From Litomosoides sigmodontis (lineage: Eukaryota > Nematoda > Chromadorea > Rhabditida > Onchocercidae): a stretch of 64,000 nucleotides of DNA. The stretch spans positions 310,001 through 374,000 of the forward strand of contig OY718805.1 of assembly GCA_963070105.1 (NCBI GenBank), in the 5' to 3' direction. Made by a program: the position numbers and the translations under genes. Below the pieces are notes generated by a model that was given only the letters and a program-made list of their open reading frames with translations, was not told the DNA's origin and ran no database searches. Below, one piece after another: positions 1-16,888 of the stretch; position 1 is the stretch's first letter; every line of letters begins with the position of its first letter.

Positions 1-42
1 ATGGTTCTCATTTCAGTAAAGGCTTCTAATGCCAATAAGCAC

Positions 43-164
43 CTTTATCGGTTCATTTTCCACGTGCAACTGATGCCTCCGGCTGTGCACCAACGAGAGG
101 ACGTCAGATGCTTCTTCCATCGTGCGCGACTGGAAAGCAACTTGAATCTCGTCGTCGTGCTTGT
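43..164 (-). CDS. Possible internal exon of an unidentified gene (partial)
   Basis: On the minus strand a cttccag acceptor precedes 164 and an AAAG|gtgctt donor follows 43. Between them the frame is open for about 40 residues and reads like folded protein (for example FQSRTMEEASDVLSLVHSRR). If read as two bases plus 40 codons, the exon ends in phase 0. Downstream exons would lie outside the window. I found no convincing upstream partner: an ATG-containing stretch near 285-250 has a gtaatt donor but the wrong phase. A second frame is also open here. The family is not recognised. It could be a chance ORF in a G+C-richer area. Confidence 0.28.
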
Positions 165-408
165 CTGGAAGATATCAGTGATACGTCAAGCAAATTGGGG
201 CAGTAAATGTGGTCGGTTAAGTTACTGAAAAATGAATTAATTATTCCCTATAATTACAGAGTGTTCGCTGGGTGCTCTCTCCGATAGCAGTGCCATTAGA
301 CGTAATTGACCACATTAATCAATGTGTTGCTCATCAGCCATCAATGTGATTCAGGAAGAAATAGATGGGATATCGGACCTAACATCAGCATTAAGAAGGT
401 CTCACTGA

Positions 409-412
<4 letters not shown>

Positions 413-489
<77 letters not shown>
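413..489. repeat. (AG)n microsatellite, 77 bp
   Basis: An uninterrupted AG/GA dinucleotide array. It produces artificial Arg-Glu and Ser-Leu open frames on the two strands, which are not genes. Confidence 0.97.
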
Positions 490-491
<2 letters not shown>

Positions 492-604
492 AATGGTTTT
501 CAGATGGACGTCGATTCGTTGGTGGAAAAGCAGTGAGTGGGAAGGAACCGCGAGATATGTATGGCCTGTCTTGCTAATTAATTCATTCATAAAAAGTACT
601 GTGG

Positions 605-670
605 GAAACGAGCCAGCCATTCACACGTCGCGCTAATACCAGAGCGACGTGTGAATGGCTGGCTCGTTTC
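605..670. repeat. Perfect 27-bp inverted repeat with a 12-nt loop
   Basis: Positions 605-631 are exactly reverse-complementary to 644-670 and are separated by the 12-base loop gctaataccaga. An RNA copy would form a 66-nt hairpin with no mismatch, and one further G-U pair could extend it. The overall size resembles a pre-miRNA, but perfect pairing over 27 bp is unusual for one, and I do not recognise either arm as a known nematode miRNA. Alternatives are a palindromic protein-binding site, a remnant of a foldback element, or an assembly artefact. Confidence 0.9.
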
Positions 671-3600
671 TTGAAACCACTGCGCCTTTCTCTTTTTCGA
701 AGGAAGAGAGTTTTTCTACGTAAGGGAGCAGATGAGATAGGTTAATGGCCGGCCTCTTGCAGCTCTTGCAGTGGTGCATTGTGAGTGCTGTTGGATGACC
801 TGAGTTGAGTGCTTGTTGCGCTCCTCCTGTGACCTATGAAATGCAAAAGACTTACAGTACAGTGTCTGTAGCAGCTACAAGTGGATGTTTTGCAGATTCA
901 CCGGGGAGTCCATCCATCCACTCTATCCACAAGTGAGGAAGCTTCCAGAAGATGCACGGACGACTCGAGAGCGACCATGCTAACGGCAACGTAGCAACAG
1001 ACACTTATTCTGACTGTGAGAATCAACAAAAGGTGGCGAGGCATGGAAGGACGTCGTTGTGTGAACAATTGCAAATGCAGTTCAGTCGTCCATTGCTTTT
1101 AATGCAAACAATTTCCTGCCTCTCATAACAGAGTGATTTTCGAATCGAATTCCTTTGTTTTCGGGTTAGTTGAGCTTTAAAAATTAACATAACTGGAAGG
1201 TAACTCGTCAGCAACTGTAGTTTCAGAGGGTCAAACAAACGGTGATTCCGGAAAAGCTGCGTCCCAAATCCAGATGTGCAGAACAGATTATTGCGTTTAC
1301 CTGACCTCATAAGTTCTAAGTTCTTATTCTGAGCAAAGCAACAGCTTCTTTCTTCTATCCTTGTGGATTTCACAACGAATTTTTTTGTAAACGCAGAAAC
1401 AACGCTGTTTTTTAGTGAAAGGTCATGAGATGTCGTCGGTTTTAGACATGAAGTCGATGTTGGAGTCATACTATAATCGCGATGATGAACTCTGTAGGTG
1501 TATTAGTTAGTTTTCTTCAGTTAGATGGAAAATTATAGAAAGGTGGTACCTATTATGGTTCCCGCGATATCTTATTGATATTTATTGCTGCTGGACGAAG
1601 GATAGCACGATTGCGAGACCACTTCTCTTCTAACTACAAATTAGCACTGCTTTTGAAAATTTCTATTTCCTTAAACGCTTACCCAATATGTTCGATGATC
1701 TGGCAAACTGCAACACTTTTGAAAATTTGCAGCAGAGTTTTAATTTGTTCTGCAGCAGCAGAGCAGCAGGCTTCAAGAAATTCTCGATTTTAATTTCAAG
1801 CGCTCTCGTTAATTAATGAAGACTCAGAGCTGGAGAAAACATTCCACTCGATACTAGCACACCGAGCTTAGCAGGCAAATTTTCGACGAAAGCATGCATC
1901 AGTGATTGATTTAATTCGGTAATGAAACAAAGAATTCCGCTGTTTCTAGCTCTCTCTCTCTCTCTCTCTCTGTTGCTATAGAAATGAATGTCGCATTTTG
2001 AAATGTCTGACTCACTGCTTCCCCTGGAAGCATTCGGATGAGTATGAAAAAGAGGGAGAAGATGGCGCAATTACTTTCAAGGGTCAAGTGCAGATCAGCA
2101 GGTTATAAGCGCTGTGGTACTCAAAGCACCTTTTTCTGCTCCTCTTCCCGAAGCAGGAATTTAGAATGGAATTGCGGACACAGTTGCCATAGTATTGACA
2201 AATCTTACACTTCCCATGACCTACTTGTTTGTGCTTATTACAGGACTTTTTCATCCTTCTAGGCACTTATCGATGTTCACAACGATTAACTGGAACTGCT
2301 CACGCACTAAGTGGCTGAATTGTTTCCAGCAGCTAGTTCGATCGCTTCCCACTCGTGAAACCTCTCTGAGCAATTTACTCTACCTACTACCACATGCCCC
2401 TTCCAGTAACCGATCCTTCTTTTGCTCTTGCTCGGTAGAAGTTGGTAGACAGTACAAAGCAAGTGACGAGAAAGTACACCTTCTTCTCTGTTTGATGATT
2501 CCTTCCCGTATTTATTGACGGCTTCCAGAAGCAACTTACTACTTCACAACCTGCTCATTTGTATTTTATTTTGACAGACATTTATTTTCAATTAGTGTGC
2601 AAGCGAAGAATGAAGCAGCGCAGTTCATGCAGGTTGTTTTCCTTTCTCCAGGAAGGGTTGCTTGTTGTCAGAATACTTCTGTTAGCATCTTGGCGTCCTC
2701 TTGGTTCGCGCAATCTTAGAAGCCAGTGCAGTGATAAGCATTTTCATGTTTTACAGAAGGAGCGGAACGTGTTCAGAGCCCTGTTAAATGAGAGTGAAGC
2801 TCTCGCTAACTCTCATATTCGATGAAAAGAGTGTTGCTAGCTAGGAGGGGAAAGCGCTTAGGAGCATGCATCTTGTTCGTTTTGCCGCACACGCTACAGT
2901 GCGGAGTGAGATCGATAGATCTTCTTTCGCCTTCCGCCTTCCGTCCTCCGAAAGGTCTCTTACGACGTTCTATCATTTCTTTCCGTTCTACTTCACCAAG
3001 AGAAAATCAGCTTCTCCTTGTTCTCTTCTTATCTGACGTTCGGCAATTCTCTGAAGGCCTGCTAAAAATGCTGGTACTGCCTTCGCTTCCTCTCCTAGCC
3101 TCCGCTTTATTTCGATTTCCTTAATTGCAGGCGGAAAATAGCCTAGCTAGTATGGAAAAGATGAAGGACTAGTCAATACGAGTGCGTCTTTCATCGATAG
3201 GCTCAGGCTTAGTGATCACCAGGGGAGTTGCCACTAAGGCCTTCGTCTAACTGTTGGCAAGGAAAACTAGGCTAGCAAGTGCTAGAGAGTGGCTTGGACA
3301 AAGTGAAAATGTATTTATGGTTGTTTCTCATTCTCCCCCTTATCCCTCTCCACCCATCTTCCTTCCTCTTCTTCTCGCTATAGCTTCATTCTCTAGACCT
3401 TTCTATTCTTCACTTAAATTTCCCGTATTTGAGCTGTCACTCACGTGCTATCAACGAGCTTCATTACTTAACGTCTTGATTGTTCGTTTCTCAGCTCTGA
3501 TTTAGGTTAGGCACAAACCTGTTGTCTCTCTGATGCAACAACAACCTGTCCCATCTATCTCACTGCCTGCCACCTGCAATGTACAGCAGTAATTTCCATT

Positions 3601-4860
3601 AGTAGTGACCGCATTGTTCCATTACTTCCTACACACTTCGTTTTAGACAGACGCCGTTTTTTTCGAGTGGGTGTGGAAGAGGAAAAATGAAGCAGAATTT
3701 TGCTTACAGAAAACATTCCACTATTTTATCCCATCATCCGCTGCAGCGTAGAAATCGCTCAATTCAATTTCTCTTCCTGGCCATGTTCCCCTCCTTTTCA
3801 CGCATACTCTTTTCCCTTTCCAATCATAAACAAAATGCTTGAGCCTACCGGTGGCTTATATAATTTCAAGCTTTTTTCATTTCCTTTTTTACATTTCGCC
3901 TATGATAATTGTTTGGAGACGTACACGCATCCAGATGTCAGGACGTTACCGGCGTTTCAGTAGTAGGGGTTTTAATTTAGTGGAGCGTTTCAGGCTGTGA
4001 CTCTCCATATTGCTTACATTATGCTTGAGAGAGTTAGCAGTTAGATTTCTTCCTTCACTAATGACTTGACGGTCATTGCGCACCACAAGACATGTTTCGA
4101 GAACCAATTATTGTAAGGCGATTAACGTCCAGACATTTATTAATCAATTATCTCGCGAATACATCACAACTTGGATTAGGCACTGAAGGCTTCCAACCCT
4201 CATATTATTCATTTCAATCAGTTATTGATCATAATTATTTTAGGAATCGGTAGTTATGTCAGTTGTCCAACTTCCTGCAGGTTGTTATTATAGGATAAGG
4301 AGAGGACAGGTAAATAAGAATGTTGGCGGAGAAGCAAGGAAATAGTGGCAATTGATGAGTTAATTTAGGCAAATTTAATTTCGTGTTGAGAAGTAATTCG
4401 AATCCTTAGCTCCATGAAATATGAATGTGAAATCATTCATTGCATGAAATGAATTTCTTTTTTCTTTTCCCACATGGAATCAATCTGTCTTTTGAATAAG
4501 CTAATATAGCACACTGCCCCTCTTCACTCCCTCTCTCATAAATGTCCATCGATCCTGCCATCTCTACTTCTATTTTTTTCTTTTTCAAATTTTACTATAG
4601 TCGGTGGTGACGCATGATAGTTTACCATAAGAGTAAAGGGTGAACTGAACCTGTAGTGATATTTCACACCGAGGAAAGATAGCTGTGATCGGCAATGCCA
4701 ACCAAGCAACATTTGTGCTAAGTCGTTGTCAAACTCTACGCGTGAAACAATGATAGATGATAGATGGTGTGTTGTTGAAGCTTCATGTTCTGATTGTACT
4801 CGAATTTAAACGAGCAAATTTGGTTCATTAAGTTTTTCGATAATTTCAAAGTCGTATACC
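671..4860. other. Non-coding 5' flank of the synaptotagmin gene
   Basis: No open frame here has splice context or recognisable protein composition. Short ORFs occur on both strands with the Ser/Leu/Arg-rich composition expected by chance. To about 4.1 kb the DNA is visibly richer in G+C and pyrimidine tracts than the introns further right, and it contains a (CT)n run at 1950-1971. It probably holds promoter and 5' untranslated sequence of the synaptotagmin gene. Confidence 0.6.
1950..1971. repeat. (CT)n microsatellite, about 22 bp
   Basis: A simple dinucleotide run in the upstream flank. Confidence 0.95.
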
Positions 4861-4891
4861 GGTGAATGAGCGAAGGGAACAAGAAAAGGAA

Positions 4892-8847
<3,956 letters not shown>

Positions 8848-8971
8848 GACCAGTGCTCTCCCTTTTTAGGGGCTTCAATGTTCCCCTGCAATTGTACTGA
8901 CCCATTCCGTCAGCACATGCTGTCTTGAAGGCGTAAAAATGCAGTGTCAAATACGTCATCTTATTCGAGTT

Positions 8972-8977
8972 AATAAA
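8972..8977 (+). terminator. Likely polyadenylation signal AATAAA of snt-1
   Basis: First AATAAA after the stop codon, about 125 bp downstream. A second lies near 9013. Confidence 0.55.
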
Positions 8978-11317
8978 TGAACTCATTCGTGGGAAGAACT
9001 TATTTATGGGAAAATAAATGCCAATTATCCGAAATCGAAAACAGTCGAATTGAAATCCTCAGTCGAGAAACACATACTTCTTTTTAGTGGTTGGTCAGTG
9101 TTTTATTTTCGTATTTCTCAATGTATGTTAGGTTACGAGTAATTTTTTCACTTTTGAAGTAATATATTTTGATGAAAACTGTTTGAAAATTTCGAATCAA
9201 ATATTACGCATGTTTTTTTCGGCATATTTTAACATTCAGATTTTGGAATTTTGGGTATAAGTAAAATGTGAGCGATAATCCAAGCTTGAAGAGTATTAAC
9301 TGCCAAGTTCTGTTAAACCTTCTTCCGGAAAAAGTTACCATCCTACTTACATTAAGTGGTACCTCTTGAGTTTATACCACAGACACACCCTACGTTCGCA
9401 AACTAAGACATGTAGATGATGTATGCAATATACAAATTTCTCGATGTATCGAAATAACACTGTCAGCGATGTAAACGAGATACGAGATGAAGCAGACAGA
9501 AGTGTATTTTATTTCAATATATATATATATATATACATACTTAAAGAAAATAAGTAATGCATTCATAGGGGCAGTTGGGAAAGTAAAAAAAATGAAGCTT
9601 GTTAATTGGCAGAAAACCATAAAGCAGAATAAATAGCGAAATTGGTCATTTTTTAGGAGGTAAAATTAAATAATTGCTGGCATAGAATGCAGAAATGGTC
9701 CTAGATTTCCAATATTAAAATAGCACCATTTGCTAAACCCTTTTTGGTTCTCGATTAATCAATATTGCTACATTTATCACTATTTACGTTTTGCTGTGCG
9801 TCTTCCGCGAGAATAACACAACGGAAATCTGCGTGAAGCATGCATTTGTGAAAGAAAATAAAAAACTTTATTTTTTGCTTAGAAGTATATTATTTGTAAG
9901 TTTCTGTTAATATATTTCAAGTGGAGCAATACTGTAAGGAAGTTTTGTCGTTGATAAAGCTACAAAAATGTTGCTGTTATTAGCACTTCCATCAATTGCA
10001 AACATTACGGACTGGACAGTTTGAAATCAAATGGCTTGGATCTTCTCATTTAAAATTGAAAACCTTACGGTTAAAACCTGCTAAGCACTCTTCACAACTC
10101 GAATAGAGTTTCAAAGCTAGCTGTTTAAGAGGCCCAAATATGTCATCTAAAAATTTGTAGTTGGAAGCTTTCATTTTTGTGGACTGATAAGAATTTTGTT
10201 TCTATTTTATTCGTCAGCATCAACCACGCTGATTAGAAATTTAAAAAACAAACAAACAAAGGAATCAGTATTAGATGTCAAGAGAACAGAGAAAAGCAAG
10301 GGTAGCAGTTCACACAAGTAATCAAATGTCATACACGTACATGAAAACCATGTCTTGGAATGAGCAATTTTGAGGGTTTTGTTGCAGCGCTTGCGAGAGA
10401 AAAGTCATTGGTTGGTTATGTCAGAACAAAATTGATTTTGCCTACGATGTTTGCTTTAGTCAATTCCTGCTGGTTTCCTAAAATATCTCTAAAAATAGTT
10501 CTGCTAAGTCGGTATCTATACACACCAGAATCTGAAAGACTGAACAGAAAACATACTAGAATGGTTTCAGATATCCAAGGCTAATAAATGATCCAAGGAA
10601 TGGGGTGGAAGGAGAGAAAAGTTGATTTTAAGAAAGACGAGAAAAATAGGGGCCGAAGAGGGGACCTTCATGGTCCCATTTTCACCTTGTCGGATTCTTC
10701 CTCCGGTTTTCGCTTCCCATAACTTCCTGGTGTACGTTTTCGGACTCAACTCCAGCTTTTCTGAACAAGGCTATTCATGCAAGGCAATAAATAATAAATT
10801 AAATGCGAACAAAAATTAAAAAGTAGACTGATAAAGAAACCTGTGGAAAGCAGCAACATATATTTTGTGCAACAAAATAATGCTTCTACACAATGGAAAG
10901 GGAATTTCGGCTAAAGCAAATAAGATGGAAAGAGTAAATGCTATGTGTATTTTAAAATACATAACCCTAATATAATCTAAACTTCCTGTCGGCTTATCGA
11001 TAAAATGCAATGATATAGTTCAAATCTAAATAACACCACTCTCCCTGCAAAATCCTCCAGCTGGCAGCACCTTCTCCATGGTCAAGCAAAAGAAAAACAC
11101 TTACTGATGCAATGAAAAACGGTAACTGAGAGGTAACTGAAACAGAAAAGCAAAAATATGGCAGTGGACGGAGCAGCAAATGCAAATAAAAGATGGAGAT
11201 CCGCTTCCGACTGGGGAACCTGCGTTTTTTAATGGATTGCTACGATGGAGAAATATCTTAGGCAGAAGTTATGTCCTATTATAGCTGAAGATCAATTTTT
11301 GTTTCAAAAAACTGAAG
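8978..11317. other. Intergenic region between convergent genes
   Basis: It holds the 3' flanks of snt-1 (plus strand) and of the polo-like kinase (minus strand). It is AT-rich, with a short (AT)n at 9517-9535. Short ORFs such as 10360-10584 have no splice context or recognisable domain. I see no gene. Confidence 0.6.
9517..9535. repeat. Short (AT)n microsatellite
   Basis: About nine AT units in the intergenic spacer. Confidence 0.9.
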
Positions 11318-14300
11318 CTAACACTGGGTAGCATAGTAAGTCCGTTTCAACACTGCTTTATCGCCTTCTAGAAGCCGACAAGCCTTATTCAGCAGTTGCT
11401 GAACTTTTTGGCAGTTTGGGCGATTAGGTGTTGCAGCACAAGGAAGGAGCTGATATGTACGGAAACCAACACATCGATCGACCATTGTGATCAGTAAACG
11501 ACCGTGTTCATCCCGACTAATAACCAATTTTTCGTGTGACTCCAGAAAATTAATCTAGAAATAATGAAATACTTTTCTTGAATTACAACCGAAAAGTACA
11601 AAATATAAGCCTTGTTGTTAACAGATCCGTCCCAGCGTTATCAATGCCACGTTTATTCGTGAGCTTTATCTCACATTTATGAATAGGACAAAAAAATAAG
11701 AATGAGCAGGAAAGCCTTGTCACAACTAGAACTCTATCTTTACCACGAAAGAGATTCTATTTATATAAGCATCGTTACCTAATTCAAAAAAAAGGGGACC
11801 ACCTCGAAAATGTTGAATAAATAAGTTTGATTCTAGGTACTATCCACATAAGTTAAACCAATTAATTATACAGCGATACCAAAATTATACAAATTTCAGT
11901 AGATCATACAAAAGCTGTATTTTCTACGACCCAAATAAAATAAATTTTATTTAGAACTGAAATGACCTGAATAGTTCCCAAGGCGAGAAACATCAGTAAT
12001 ACTCCACCACATCGTTTCTGATAGACCAAGGCGTCCAGCTGTTGGCGAATATCACTGTGTTCATACACTGGCTGAAGCTCCTTATCCATGTAATCACTGC
12101 AAAACACATAAAGGAATATCAAAATAAACTGGTCACAGGTGCACCAACAACAGTAAGAAATGGTCAATAAACGAAAGGAAAAAATGCAGCAAAATCATTA
12201 CAAATTAAAGAAAAAACATTTCAATTTTGTTAGCTATGTATAGAATCTTTTACAAAACAGAATTTCTTATTGGAATAGTGGCAAAACATTTTCCAAGCAA
12301 AACTTTCTAAGGAGATCTTCTAATTAACTACTTAAATAACTTATCCAAGAGAGAAGAACGACAACGACCTGAAAAGTTCCACAACACGGACTTTTTTTGC
12401 TAGCCGTTGATCGTTGACAGTGCCTGGAGTAGTCCATTCCAAGAAAGTCCATGGATCTTGGTCTATATCAGCTATCATCAAATACCGCTCGACTTCCTTT
12501 TCTATACCACGCCTAAAAAATTTCAAGTAATAATGTATGAATGAAATAATAAAATATAACGAGCTTCACCTCAGACTGAATGCATAGAAAGATTGATGTT
12601 TGAGTGTAACTGTAACATCACCAGGTAAAACATGCAGCGCGTGGTCATGAAACCATGACGTTTGTACTAGACTTGTTAACGAAACTCAATAATCATAAGA
12701 ATATGAAAAATGCCTTCGGGAAACAGAGGAGTTATCGACAAACAGAGTACAATGGGTGCCATCGCTGAGGACACAGCCAAAACCGTATTTGTTGGTATAA
12801 TCCACCCATTTGCTCACCATATTCAATTGAAAATCAAGCAAGCGCGGTGTTTCATCTGATACTAAAAATCAGTTACGGTGAAATATATTAGTCATAAAGC
12901 GAAGATTAATTAAGTCATTGAAAAAGCGATGGTACTCGACGATAATTGTAACAGTACCAGTGTAATATCCCAGTAGCAATTGTTTATACAAAGCTTTACA
13001 ATCAGAAACTGATCGTGGCCGAGCATTCAAACATCCTTCAGAGCCAATTCCAGAATCACCAATACTGAAACCTCCTCCAAAAGCCTATAACTAGCAAAAA
13101 CTACATGAGAAATATGAAGAATTCCACTGGCTATGAAGCAAAGCTCATTAGATGGAAGTTATCATTACTTGTAATTGTCACTTGATTCTTACTAAAAGTA
13201 TTTGCGATAGGGAAATTATGATCAAACTACTTATGATAAAGACGTTAAGCACAAAATATTTAGCAGCATACTTGATCAAAATTAGTTGTCTTTGACAATT
13301 GGACCATGTTATTTTCTTTCCTTTTTACTGAGTACGATTCTTGTGTTCTAAAATAGGGTTACTAGCTTGAAAGGGGAGATGATCAAGAAGCAAGTACTCA
13401 AGTGTCCACTGCCAACGGAAGAACGGAACTATCTTATTCAGATAGATGAAAACTATCCGGTTAAAAAATTCATTTGATGCTAGGACGTTGCATACACTTA
13501 TCTTCAACGTTGGCTAACATTTGTCGATATTCAGAAATTCGGTTATCTATATGCACAGCTGCATTTTTTCTGTCAATAAGAGTTCCTGTTTTGCCTCGTT
13601 TTAACGGATTTATTGGAGCGAAAAACAGTTGTTTTTTCTTTACCCTGCCACTTGAAGCCAAATAGATGACAACGACACTTTATTATTGGTTAAAAAACAA
13701 ACTAACCCCACAATATCTTTGCTACCGAAGTACGGATGACATTTAACAGCACTTATTTTCATTCTAACGACTCTATCCGAAATAAGCAGTCTGGAAAGGA
13801 TGCTATATTTTCCGATTAGATCTTCTTGAAAAATGATTTAATAATTATTTTATTTTTCACTAAAAAAGTAAAAAATATTTATTATTCAACTCCATCTACC
13901 TACTAGTTATTAAGAATCATAATTCCAGTAGTTACTGCTAAATTTACGTACATCACTTACTTTGAAATGAGATCCTCAGCAAGAACACAAATTTTCGGTT
14001 TAAAGGGAAATGAATAATCGCATGATGCTATTTTGACGTAAGTTTTTTCTAATGTATCAGCTTCAAATGGTGGCTTGCCGATTAACATGCAGTACAATAT
14101 ACAACCAATAGACCATGCTTCCGATTCTTTCGAATGACCTTCTCGTTTAAGTACCTGTAAAATTTATCCTCGTTCTCATTCACATTGTCTTTTTCTGGAA
14201 CTTTTTTTACTTTTACAGAAATTTTCACTACATTAAATAGAAGCGATGTAATCTTAAAGACTGCCCACCAGAAAGTGAAACAGACTAAAAACCTACTTTC

Positions 14301-16278
14301 CAGATACAAACTCCCTTGTCAACCGTTATAACAAAGTTCATCAGAAGGTAGGATATGTATAATTATTTTATCTAAAGTCGTTAATTTTCCGTCGCGTTAC
14401 ATGACGGCATTATTGTTAATTAGCATTAACTCATAAAAGATCATTTATACCTACCTACGCAGCATAATGCTGAATATCAAAAAGCAAAAAAATTGACGAG
14501 ATTCCTGCAATTAAACAACAGAAATGTGTTGAAGACTCATATATTATTTTAAAAAAGTGTAACTGGCCAGCGAAATAAGAAACCAGAAGAAATGAACGAC
14601 AAAATATGTGCAGAAAAAAGGACGAATGGAATTGGAGGAAGAATTCTCTCTTAGTTTAAACAAATCCTAAAAGATGGTAGGAGGAAAGGAATAAAAAAAC
14701 GGGAACTAATGTTTAAATGTTGTAAAACGCTACGAAAATTGTGTGCTAAGAAAAAAAACAGATGAATACCTGCGGCGAAAGATAATTTGGTGTCCCGCAA
14801 ACATTCATCGATGAACACGGTAAATCGCTTAATTTCAAAGCCAGTCCAAAATCTGCCAATTTCACCTGTAATTTCAATTTCTTCAAACCGAATAGAAAAC
14901 ATTCGAGACCTTAGACAAACGAAAAATTTTATTTGGAATTGAAACTTCTAGAGGGTTCAGTCCTCGCTCTAGCCCCAAAATTCCTTTAAATAATTAATTG
15001 ATGCCGCTTACGTATTGACGTAAAACGTAGATATGATAGTCAGTTATCTATTACAGAAATCAACCGTAACCAAGTGAAGTTTTTCGGCATGTAGTATCAG
15101 GAAAAACGTTTAAAACAGCCATTAATAAAATTACAAATGGAGACTGAGATTACCTGATCGTTATTGCTAAGGAGAACATTACCGGGTTTGAGATCACGAT
15201 GCAGAATCCCAACTTGTTCATGCAGATATGTGACAGCGTCAACAATTTGTGATAAATACATTCGGGCACTCTGATCCCTTAGCCGCCCTCCTGAAGCGAA
15301 TATGGAAAAAATGGCAAGGAAAGGAAGAGGCTCTTGGTTAAAAAAATTAAGATGAGTGCGAGTTGTTTTGTATAATTAAGTATTTAAAAAACAGAACTGT
15401 TAGTAATGATGTTTCCGACTACGTAACTTGCAGTAAGTTCAATCTCCCGTTCCAGAAACAGGAGACAATGCATTAATAGTCAGAAAGTAGGAGAAACATG
15501 AAATAGAGTTCTTCGTCCTTATTTTTTGCTCAGTAATAGATTTCAAGAAGGACAACAAACCAGGTGCATTTTGGATGCGACAAAGGAGGGTTCCATTATG
15601 ACAAAGTTCAAGAACCATATAGACGTTGATATTATCTTCGAAACAGCTCAAAAATTTGACCACGTTTGGATGATTCAGTGATTCGTGGATCGCTATCTCT
15701 TTGCGCATCTTTTCCAGTTGCGAATGCTTGGTGAGACGATTTTTTGGAACAATTTTAAGCGCAACTTCCACTGCAGAGGATGAGTCCTTTGCTGCATAAC
15801 AACGTGCAAAACCTCCCTCAAATAGTGCAAATTATCTTTTCGCGCTCCCTCTCTTTCCCTCTCTCTCTCTCTCTCTCTCTCTGTCATTCTATTTTATAAA
15901 ATTCGCACTTTACTTCATCAACTGAATATTAACTGAAAAATTAATAGCAGCAGAGTTATGTGAAGAAGAATAATTCTTTTAAAAAAGCAGAAGTAATAGG
16001 TGTAAGAGAAGTAATGGAATGGATTGAGTTTAGCAACAGTTTGTGATGATAATTGGATAACAACATATTGGACTTAAAATTTTAAGGCTTAATTCCATCT
16101 GTGTGGAACAAAATTACCTTACCTTACCAAGGTAAAGTGTCGGTGCATAGTGACGAAAACTGTGTGGCTCGTAGAGAATACCCGGCAAAACTTCTTTGGT
16201 TGTTCCATCACTCATATCCTCATTATTCGGGTTACCATTTGAAGTACAGGGGCCTAACTGTTCTAACTTTGGTGCCAT
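11318..16278 (-). CDS. Polo-like kinase with two polo boxes, divergent T-loop; complete, 13 exons
   Basis: Ser/Thr kinase of the PLK family, acting in mitosis or meiosis in characterised members. Exons, 5' to 3': 16278-16123, 15816-15561, 15290-15154, 14865-14770, 14154-13961, 13790-13707, 13650-13498, 13064-12958, 12861-12714, 12671-12570, 12512-12369, 12096-11967 and 11554-11318. All junctions are in phase and give 647 aa, close to PLK1. The kinase domain has LGKGGFARCY, ATP lysine K73 (VALKIVPK), HRDLKPGN (D170) and DFG (D188). Polo-box phosphopeptide residues are conserved: W413 in SKWVDYTNKYG, and H576/K578 in LESHEKLV. Oddities: the PLK1 T210 position is Asn204 (MNVCGTPNY), APE is SPQ (213-215), and the helix-F Asp is Glu227 (SEAWSIG). 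Exon 9 seems to end at a GC donor (AAG|GCAT). PLK4 is excluded by the polo-box layout. It may be a PLK-3-like paralogue. Confidence 0.9.
15859..15882. repeat. (CT)n microsatellite in the first intron of the polo-like kinase
   Basis: A dinucleotide run about 40 bp upstream of the exon-2 acceptor. On the transcribed strand it reads (GA)n. Confidence 0.95.
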
Positions 16279-16888
16279 ACGCTGAAATTTTAAGGTCATG
16301 CGTCTATAGTCATGATGGATGTATAAATAAAAATGAAAAAGATAAAAAAAATACTGCAAAACAAAGCCGCAATGATGCTCTAAGCGGATAAGCGAAATTC
16401 ACAAAGCGACCGGTTGAAGAAGGAACGAACCTATGCTCAGGTATTGATTAATATATTCAAGAAGAAGAGATTATAAGCGAGCAATAATTAACTGAACACA
16501 GAGGTAGTGAACGTCGATGCCTACCTTGTATACTTTTAGAAGATTATTTCGATGCTGGAGAAAGACTACCAATTTTTTATTTTTTTACACATAGTAAATC
16601 ATCATCTTCATTACAGCTCCAGCCCTTATTCTGACCTAACGTAACTTCAGACATCACAATAGTAGCGGTACCCGATTACATCAGGTCAAACTTGCTATTT
16701 ATGTTCATTAATAATGGGAAAACCAGCTATTCAAGGATCTACTTATGCTAAATAAGGATGTGGTGGTGTGGTCACAGGAGTACAAAAGTAAATAATCAGC
16801 AAATGAAGATCAATAATAGCTAATACTACAAAAGCTTTCCTCCTCTTCTTCTAATTTCTCTTAACTGACTTGATCTGATCTCTTTCAG

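Noticed and set aside
1023..1469. 148-aa minus-strand ORF
   Set aside because: No recognisable domain, no splice context and chance-like composition. It lies in the G+C-richer flank, where long chance ORFs are expected.
15439..15561. Extension of the polo-like kinase exon-2 ORF beyond the APG motif
   Set aside because: A gtttgt donor at 15560 joins exon 3 in phase and restores the kinase domain. The extension is intron.
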